A stretch of DNA of 64,000 nt from Paracoccaceae bacterium (lineage in GTDB: Bacteria; Pseudomonadota; Alphaproteobacteria; Rhodobacterales; Rhodobacteraceae). This document shows, piece after piece, positions 59,721-64,000 of this stretch. Under the pieces are notes generated by a model, which was not told the origin of the DNA, did not search any database, and saw nothing but the letters and a program-made list of their open reading frames with translations. How positions within the stretch are numbered: the first letter of the stretch is position 1; every line of letters begins with the position of its first letter. Made by a program: the position numbers and the translations under genes. The stretch covers positions 1,573,293-1,637,292 of the forward strand of contig JAHRYM010000001.1 of NCBI GenBank assembly GCA_020622085.1. Reading direction: 5' to 3'.

Positions 59721-60380
59721 ATGCCCGAAGTCATTTTCCCCGGCCCCGACGGCCGCCTGGAAGGCCGCTATCATCCGCAACGCAGCCCCGATGCGCCCAT
59801 CGCCATCGTGCTGCACCCCCATCCGCAATATGGCGGCACGATGAACAACCGCGTCGTGCACCGGCTGCACTACGCCTTCCACGACATGGGCTTCACCGTC
59901 CTGCGCTTCAACTTCCGCGGCGTGGGCCGCAGCCAGGGTGAATACGACCAGGGCATCGGCGAGCTTTCCGATGCGGCCTCGGCCCTTGACTACCTGCAGA
60001 CGCTGAACCCGAATTCGAAACATTGCTGGGTCGCGGGCTTTTCCTTCGGCGCCTGGATCGGGATGCAGCTTCTGATGCGTCGACCGGAAATCACCGGCTT
60101 CATCTCGGTCGCCCCGCCCGCCAATATCTACGACTTCTCGTTCCTGGCGCCCTGCCCGGCGTCCGGTCTGATCATCAATGGCGCCGCCGACCGGGTCGCG
60201 CCGCCGAAGGACACGCAGACGCTGGTCAACAAGCTGCGTGATCAGAAGGGCATCACGATCACCCATCAGGTGGTCGAAGGCGCGGGGCATTTCTTCGAGA
60301 ATGACGAAGAACACATGAACCCGATGATCGACACGGTGCAGGAATACGTCCGCCGCCGCCTGGGCGAAGGAACCCGCTGA
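59721..60380 (+). CDS. Alpha/beta hydrolase
   Basis: A 219-residue hydrolase of the small cytoplasmic CocE/DLH-like type. The nucleophile elbow is VAGFSFGAW (Ser108). The oxyanion region is LHPHPQYGGTMNN (residues 31-43), Asp lies in INGAADRVAPP, and His in GAGHFFEND. The natural substrate is unknown. AAGG precedes the ATG at 59721; an in-frame TTG-led extension is less likely. It is divergent from iscR, and its TGA overlaps the next start by one base. Confidence 0.88.
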   Translation: MPEVIFPGPDGRLEGRYHPQRSPDAPIAIVLHPHPQYGGTMNNRVVHRLHYAFHDMGFTVLRFNFRGVGRSQGEYDQGIGELSDAASALDYLQTLNPNSKHCWVAGFSFGAWIGMQLLMRRPEITGFISVAPPANIYDFSFLAPCPASGLIINGAADRVAPPKDTQTLVNKLRDQKGITITHQVVEGAGHFFENDEEHMNPMIDTVQEYVRRRLGEGTR

Positions 60381-60646
60381 TGGGGGTCGTCGAGGATCTG
60401 GCAGACGATCTGGCCCGCGACACGCTCGAGGCGATGGCCGAACTGGGCGATGATCGGTATTTCTACGATGTCGCCAAGGTTCTTGGCGCATCCTCGCCCA
60501 CGCTTCAGGAAGCCTTCCTGACCAACATGCGGATCCGTCTGGCAGCCGAACGCGGCAAGTCCTTCGTCGCCGCCACGCTCAAGGCCCGGCGCGAAGGTGG
60601 CACGGGCCCCGAAGCCCCCCGCGATGCCGCCACGGGCGGGCATTGA
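60380..60646 (+). CDS. Hypothetical 88-residue protein
   Basis: A small, helical, acidic protein (VEDLADDLARDTLEAMAELGD, in parts; LGASSPTLQEAFLTNMRIRL) that I do not recognise by name. It overlaps the hydrolase stop by one base (TGATG), and its stop overlaps the TTG start of the HD gene, so three proteins are made as one coupled set. Confidence 0.7.
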   Translation: MGVVEDLADDLARDTLEAMAELGDDRYFYDVAKVLGASSPTLQEAFLTNMRIRLAAERGKSFVAATLKARREGGTGPEAPRDAATGGH

Positions 60647-61254
60647 GCGCGCCCCCGCCGCAACCCGATAGCGACCGGCTGGACCGGCAGTTTGCCTTTC
60701 TGGCCGAAGCGGACCGCCTGAAATCGGTCCTGCGCGCCAGCACGCTTTGCGATGCATCGCGGCGCGAGAATTCCGCCGAACACAGCTGGCACCTGGCGCT
60801 TTATGCCATGACGCTGGCCGATCAGGCGGGCACTTCCGTCCGTATCGACCGGGTGATCGGCATGCTTGTCCTCCATGACCTGGTCGAGATCGACGTGGGC
60901 GACGTGCCGATCCACTCCGGCAACGGCGAGGCCCACGGCAGCCAGAAAATCCGCGAGGCCGAGGCCCGTGCCGCCGAGCGCATCTTCGGCCTGCTGCCCA
61001 GGGATCAGGCTGAGGCGTTCCGCATGCTTTGGGACGAATTCGAGGCGGGCGAAACCCCCGACGCCCTTTTCGCCAAGTCACTCGACCGGGTGCAGCCGGT
61101 GATGGCCAATGTCCATTCCGGTGGCGGCACCTGGAAGACCTTCGATGTGACCTGGGACCAGCTGCAATCGCGGGTTGGCAGCAGGATCGAGCGCGGCGCC
61201 CCGGGGCTATGGGCCTGGGTGAAGCTGCGTGCGCGGGGGTTCTTTTCCGTTTGA
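60643..61254 (+). CDS. HD-domain phosphohydrolase (YfbR/HDDC2-like), TTG start
   Basis: A 203-residue metal-dependent phosphohydrolase. The ligands are His47 (ENSAEHSW), His78-Asp79 (MLVLHDLVEIDVGDVP), and Asp147 in SLDRVQPV. The fit is to the HDDC2/YfbR branch, which removes phosphate from deoxynucleoside monophosphates. There is no ATG near the N-terminus; the start must be TTG 60643, which overlaps the previous stop (TTGA). Rare start plus overlap suggests low, coupled translation. Confidence 0.85.
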   Translation: MSAPPPQPDSDRLDRQFAFLAEADRLKSVLRASTLCDASRRENSAEHSWHLALYAMTLADQAGTSVRIDRVIGMLVLHDLVEIDVGDVPIHSGNGEAHGSQKIREAEARAAERIFGLLPRDQAEAFRMLWDEFEAGETPDALFAKSLDRVQPVMANVHSGGGTWKTFDVTWDQLQSRVGSRIERGAPGLWAWVKLRARGFFSV

Positions 61255-61374
61255 TCCGGCAGCGGGCGTCGCCGGATCAGGACAATTCGGTATACCGCCG
61301 CATACCATCTTTCGCGGCCTGGGTTTTTCCGCTATGGAGCGAACCAGTCGAATCCAAACAGCAAGAGGGCCTTC

Positions 61375-62589
61375 ATGTCGAAGATCAAGGTAGCCAACCC
61401 CGTCGTCGAGCTTGACGGCGACGAGATGACCCGGATCATCTGGGACTTCATCAAGCAGAAGCTGATCCTGCCCTATCTCGACATCGACCTGAAATACTAC
61501 GACCTCGGCATCGAGGAACGTGACCGCACCAACGACCAGATCACCGTGGATGCCGCAGAAGCGATCAAGAAATACGGCGTGGGCGTGAAATGCGCCACCA
61601 TCACCCCCGACGAGGCGAGGGTCGAGGAATTCGGCCTGAAGCAGATGTGGAAATCGCCGAACGGCACCATCCGCAACATCCTGGGCGGCGTGATCTTCCG
61701 CCAGCCGATCATCTGCCAGAACGTCCCGCGCCTGGTGCCGGGCTGGACGAAGCCGATCGTCGTCGGCCGTCACGCCTTTGGCGACCAGTACCGCGCCACC
61801 GATTTCCGCTTCCCCGGCGCCGGGAAACTGTCGATGAAGTTCGTCGGCGAAGACGGCACCGTGATCGAAAAGGACGTCTATTCGGCGCCTTCGGCCGGCG
61901 TCTACATGGGCATGTACAACCTTGACGATTCAATCATCGACTTCGCCCGCGCCTCGCTGAACTATGGCCTGAACCTGGGCTGGCCGGTCTATCTGTCCAC
62001 CAAGAACACCATCCTCAAGGCCTATGACGGCCGCTTCAAGGATCTGTTCCAGAAGATCTATGACGAGGAATTCGCCGACAAGTTCAAGGCGGCGGGCATC
62101 CACTACGAACACCGCCTGATCGACGACATGGTGGCGTCCGCGATGAAATGGTCGGGCGGCTATGTCTGGGCCTGCAAGAACTACGACGGCGATGTGCAGT
62201 CCGACACCGTGGCGCAGGGCTTCGGTTCGCTTGGCCTGATGACCTCGGTGCTGATGACGCCGGACGGCAAGACGGTCGAGGCGGAAGCGGCGCATGGCAC
62301 CGTCACGCGCCACTACCGCCAGCATCAGCAGGGCAAGGAAACCTCGACCAACTCCATCGCGTCGATCTTCGCCTGGACGGGCGGCCTGAAGCACCGCGCG
62401 AAACTGGACAACAACGCCGAACTGGCCCGTTTTGCCGATACCCTGGAAAAGGTGACCGTGCAGGCCGTGGAAGACGGCTGGATGACCAAGGACCTGGCGC
62501 TGCTGGTCGGACCGGACCAGAAATGGCTGACCACGATGGGCTACCTGGAAAAGGTCGACGATTACCTGAACAAGGCGCTGGCTGGCTGA
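61375..62589 (+). CDS. icd: Isocitrate dehydrogenase (NADP+), homodimeric eukaryote-like type
   Basis: TCA-cycle enzyme that converts isocitrate to 2-oxoglutarate and CO2 with NADP+. The 404-residue product starts [21 protein letters not shown] and contains [13 protein letters not shown] (substrate loop) and [21 protein letters not shown] (parts). The NADP segment [22 protein letters not shown] is subfamily II, not the E. coli type. AGAGGG precedes the ATG. It stands alone with a terminator. Confidence 0.97.
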   Translation: MSKIKVANPVVELDGDEMTRIIWDFIKQKLILPYLDIDLKYYDLGIEERDRTNDQITVDAAEAIKKYGVGVKCATITPDEARVEEFGLKQMWKSPNGTIRNILGGVIFRQPIICQNVPRLVPGWTKPIVVGRHAFGDQYRATDFRFPGAGKLSMKFVGEDGTVIEKDVYSAPSAGVYMGMYNLDDSIIDFARASLNYGLNLGWPVYLSTKNTILKAYDGRFKDLFQKIYDEEFADKFKAAGIHYEHRLIDDMVASAMKWSGGYVWACKNYDGDVQSDTVAQGFGSLGLMTSVLMTPDGKTVEAEAAHGTVTRHYRQHQQGKETSTNSIASIFAWTGGLKHRAKLDNNAELARFADTLEKVTVQAVEDGWMTKDLALLVGPDQKWLTTMGYLEKVDDYLNKALAG

Positions 62590-62616
62590 TCTGCGGGCGG
62601 AATGTTATTGCACAGG

Positions 62617-62650
62617 ACGGGGCAGAGGCGATTCTGCCCCGTTCTCATTT
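62617..62650 (+). terminator. Terminator after icd
   Basis: Perfect 10-bp stem (ACGGGGCAGA at 62617-62626 with TCTGCCCCGT at 62633-62642), 6-base loop, followed by TCTCATTT. It begins 28 bases after the icd stop. The T run is interrupted, so efficiency is uncertain. Confidence 0.75.
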
Positions 62651-62664
62651 CCGGGAGGAACGCG

Positions 62665-62994
62665 ATGCACTGGGTCTATCTGACGATTGCGATCGTGCTG
62701 GAAACCGTCGGGACGACCGCGCTGCAGGCCAGCCATCAGTTCACACGGATGCTGCCTTCGGCGATCACACTCACCAGTTATGCGCTGTCTTTCTACATGC
62801 TGTCCTGTGTGCTGCGGATCCTGCCGGTGGGGATTGTCTATGCCATGTGGTCGGGGTTGGGGATCTGTCTCATATCGGCCATCGGCTGGTGGCATTTCGG
62901 CCAGAAACTGGACCTGCCCGCAATGCTTGGGCTGGGACTGATCATCGCCGGAATTGGCGTGATCCATCTTTTCTCCAAGGCCGCGCTTCACTGA
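62665..62994 (+). CDS. Small multidrug resistance (SMR) family transporter
   Basis: A 109-residue protein with four hydrophobic helices, standard for EmrE/SugE-type exporters. Helix 1 carries the essential glutamate (Glu14 in AIVLETVGTTALQAS). Helix 3 has the GIVYAMWSGLGI motif, and helix 4 the IIAGIGVIHLFS end. It would exchange protons for a cationic compound as a dual-topology dimer. GGGAGG lies 7 bases before ATG 62665. Confidence 0.93.
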   Translation: MHWVYLTIAIVLETVGTTALQASHQFTRMLPSAITLTSYALSFYMLSCVLRILPVGIVYAMWSGLGICLISAIGWWHFGQKLDLPAMLGLGLIIAGIGVIHLFSKAALH

Positions 62995-63030
62995 CGGCGC
63001 CTCCGCCGGCCAATACGACACCGGGATCCG

Positions 63031-63633
63031 ATGACAGAACCGCACCGCCACACCACCGTCGAGGATGCCCAGGGGATTGCCTACGGGGCGGTCATGGCCG
63101 CCTTTGGCGTGCTGGTGCTGACGCATCTCGGCCTTGTCACCGGCCAGACGGCCGGGCTTGCCGTTCTCGTCTCCTATGCCACGGGCTGGGGCTTTGGCCC
63201 GGTGTTCTTCGTCATCAACCTGCCCTTCTACTGGTTCGGATACCGCCGCTTCGGCAAGGGCTTCGTCGTGAAGACCTTTCTGGCCGTTGCGGCGGTATCG
63301 CTGCTGACGCAGGTGATGCCGCGCTGGGTGACGTTTGCCACGCTGGATGTCGGCTTCGGCGCCGTTCTCTACGGCTTTCTCACCGGCTCGGCGCTTCTGG
63401 CACTTTTCCGCCACGGTGCGTCACTGGGCGGGATCGGCATTCTGGCCCTTTACCTCCAGGACAGGACCGGCTGGCGCGCCGGATGGGTGCAGATGGCCTT
63501 TGATCTTGCGCTTTTCGCGCTGGCCTTCACGCTGCGCGATCCGGTGTCCGTGCTCTGGTCGGTGCTTGGCGCCGTGGTTCTCAACCTTGTCATCGCGATC
63601 AACCATCGCCGCGACCGCTACATCGCCGCCTGA
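63031..63633 (+). CDS. YitT-family membrane protein
   Basis: A 200-residue inner-membrane protein with five to six hydrophobic helices (GAVMAAFGVLVLTHLGLVTG onward) and the family segment GASLGGIGILALYLQDRTG. YitT proteins have no settled function; only the N-terminal domain is present, without the DUF2179 C-terminal part. A weak GGGA precedes the ATG. It lies 37 bases after the SMR gene. Confidence 0.85.
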   Translation: MTEPHRHTTVEDAQGIAYGAVMAAFGVLVLTHLGLVTGQTAGLAVLVSYATGWGFGPVFFVINLPFYWFGYRRFGKGFVVKTFLAVAAVSLLTQVMPRWVTFATLDVGFGAVLYGFLTGSALLALFRHGASLGGIGILALYLQDRTGWRAGWVQMAFDLALFALAFTLRDPVSVLWSVLGAVVLNLVIAINHRRDRYIAA

Positions 63634-63732
63634 TCCCACAGTCAGCCCCCCGGGCCGGGGCTGCGCTTGGCTCTGGCGCAAGGCGCGGTTTTCCTCTATG
63701 CGCTGGCGCGAAACCCCAAAGGCAGATCATTC

Positions 63733-64000
63733 ATGGACCTTCGCAATATTGCGATCATCGCCCACGTCGACCATGGCAAGACCACGCTTGTCGACGAACT
63801 TCTCAAGCAGTCCGGCGCCTTCCGCGAGAACCAGCAGGTGTCTGAGCGCGCCATGGACAGCAACGACATCGAGCGCGAACGCGGGATCACGATCCTTGCG
63901 AAATGCACCAGCGTCGAATGGAAGGGCACCCGCATCAATATCGTCGATACGCCGGGCCACGCCGATTTCGGCGGCGAGGTCGAGCGGATCCTGAACATGG
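63733..64000 (+). CDS. typA: Ribosome-associated GTPase TypA/BipA, N-terminal part
   Basis: First 89 codons of a translational GTPase, cut by the window edge. The P-loop AHVDHGKTT (G1), the switch I block [16 protein letters not shown] (G2) and the G3 motif [15 protein letters not shown] are all present and BipA-typical. BipA binds the 70S ribosome and matters in cold and stress. The ATG at 63733 follows a gap of about 100 bases with a small GC stem (63643-63663). Confidence 0.95.
   Translation, partial: MDLRNIAIIAHVDHGKTTLVDELLKQSGAFRENQQVSERAMDSNDIERERGITILAKCTSVEWKGTRINIVDTPGHADFGGEVERILNM

Overview
The window is a GC-rich chromosomal segment of an alphaproteobacterium, most likely Rhodobacterales (Rhodobacteraceae/Paracoccaceae). 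The assignment rests on gene content and order: rpsB-tsf, a phoR-pstSCAB-phoU-phoB block with large PstC/PstA proteins, a class II DAHP synthase, an iscR/sufBCDS cluster with membrane proteins inside it, an IscR with a single cysteine, a PAS protein and two small conserved proteins that I associate with this order. It is inferred from protein sequence, not from rRNA. Coding density is high, genes often overlap as ATGA, and no complete mobile element, CRISPR array or rRNA operon is present.

Layout. 0-1.8 kb: rpsB and tsf with a clear terminator. 1.8-4.5 kb: a long gap with stem-loops, a LuxR-type regulator and a divergent FAD amine/amino-acid oxidase. 4.5-9.2 kb (minus): a SulP transporter with a persulfide-dioxygenase-like MBL hydrolase, then rpe, a peroxiredoxin-like protein and gph. 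9.6-12.6 kb: phosphoglucomutase, a universal stress protein and a YnfA-type membrane protein. 12.7-16.8 kb: an overlapping pair in which a 1106-residue protein joins a GT2-like glycosyltransferase, a sulfotransferase-like P-loop domain and surface-polysaccharide repeats. 17-22.6 kb: livHMGF, a small membrane protein and livK (branched-chain amino-acid ABC uptake). 22.8-26.8 kb: a polar amino-acid ABC system with an FAD oxidoreductase between its binding protein and permease. 26.8-30.8 kb: a TetR regulator with a palindromic operator, then a HlyD/FtsX/LolD-like exporter. 30.8-39.1 kb (minus): gmk, phoR, pstSCAB, phoU, phoB with a Pho box before pstS. 39.4-44.6 kb: PAS protein, class II DAHP synthase, GlxA-type regulator, DUF6456-like HTH protein and a 102-residue protein.

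44.7-46.7 kb is the only obviously foreign stretch. It holds tRNA-Cys(GCA), a frameshifted and truncated P4-type integrase, an unidentified coding fragment, a 32-bp direct repeat and an acyltransferase-3 gene with no canonical start codon. It looks like the decayed end of an island integrated at the tRNA. 46.9-50.3 kb (minus): bkdA1-bkdA2-bkdB, branched-chain 2-oxoacid dehydrogenase without a local E3. It shares theme, though not linkage, with the liv transporter.

50.6-59.5 kb (minus) is the Fe-S assembly cluster: iscR, an IscS-type desulfurase, sufB, two small proteins, a membrane protein, sufC, sufD, two YIP1-like membrane proteins and sufS. Its promoter has near-consensus -35/-10 boxes, with an Irr-type iron control element over the -10. 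59.7-64 kb: an alpha/beta hydrolase, a small protein and an HD phosphohydrolase with a TTG start, then icd, an SMR-family protein, a YitT-like protein and the start of typA/bipA, cut by the window edge.
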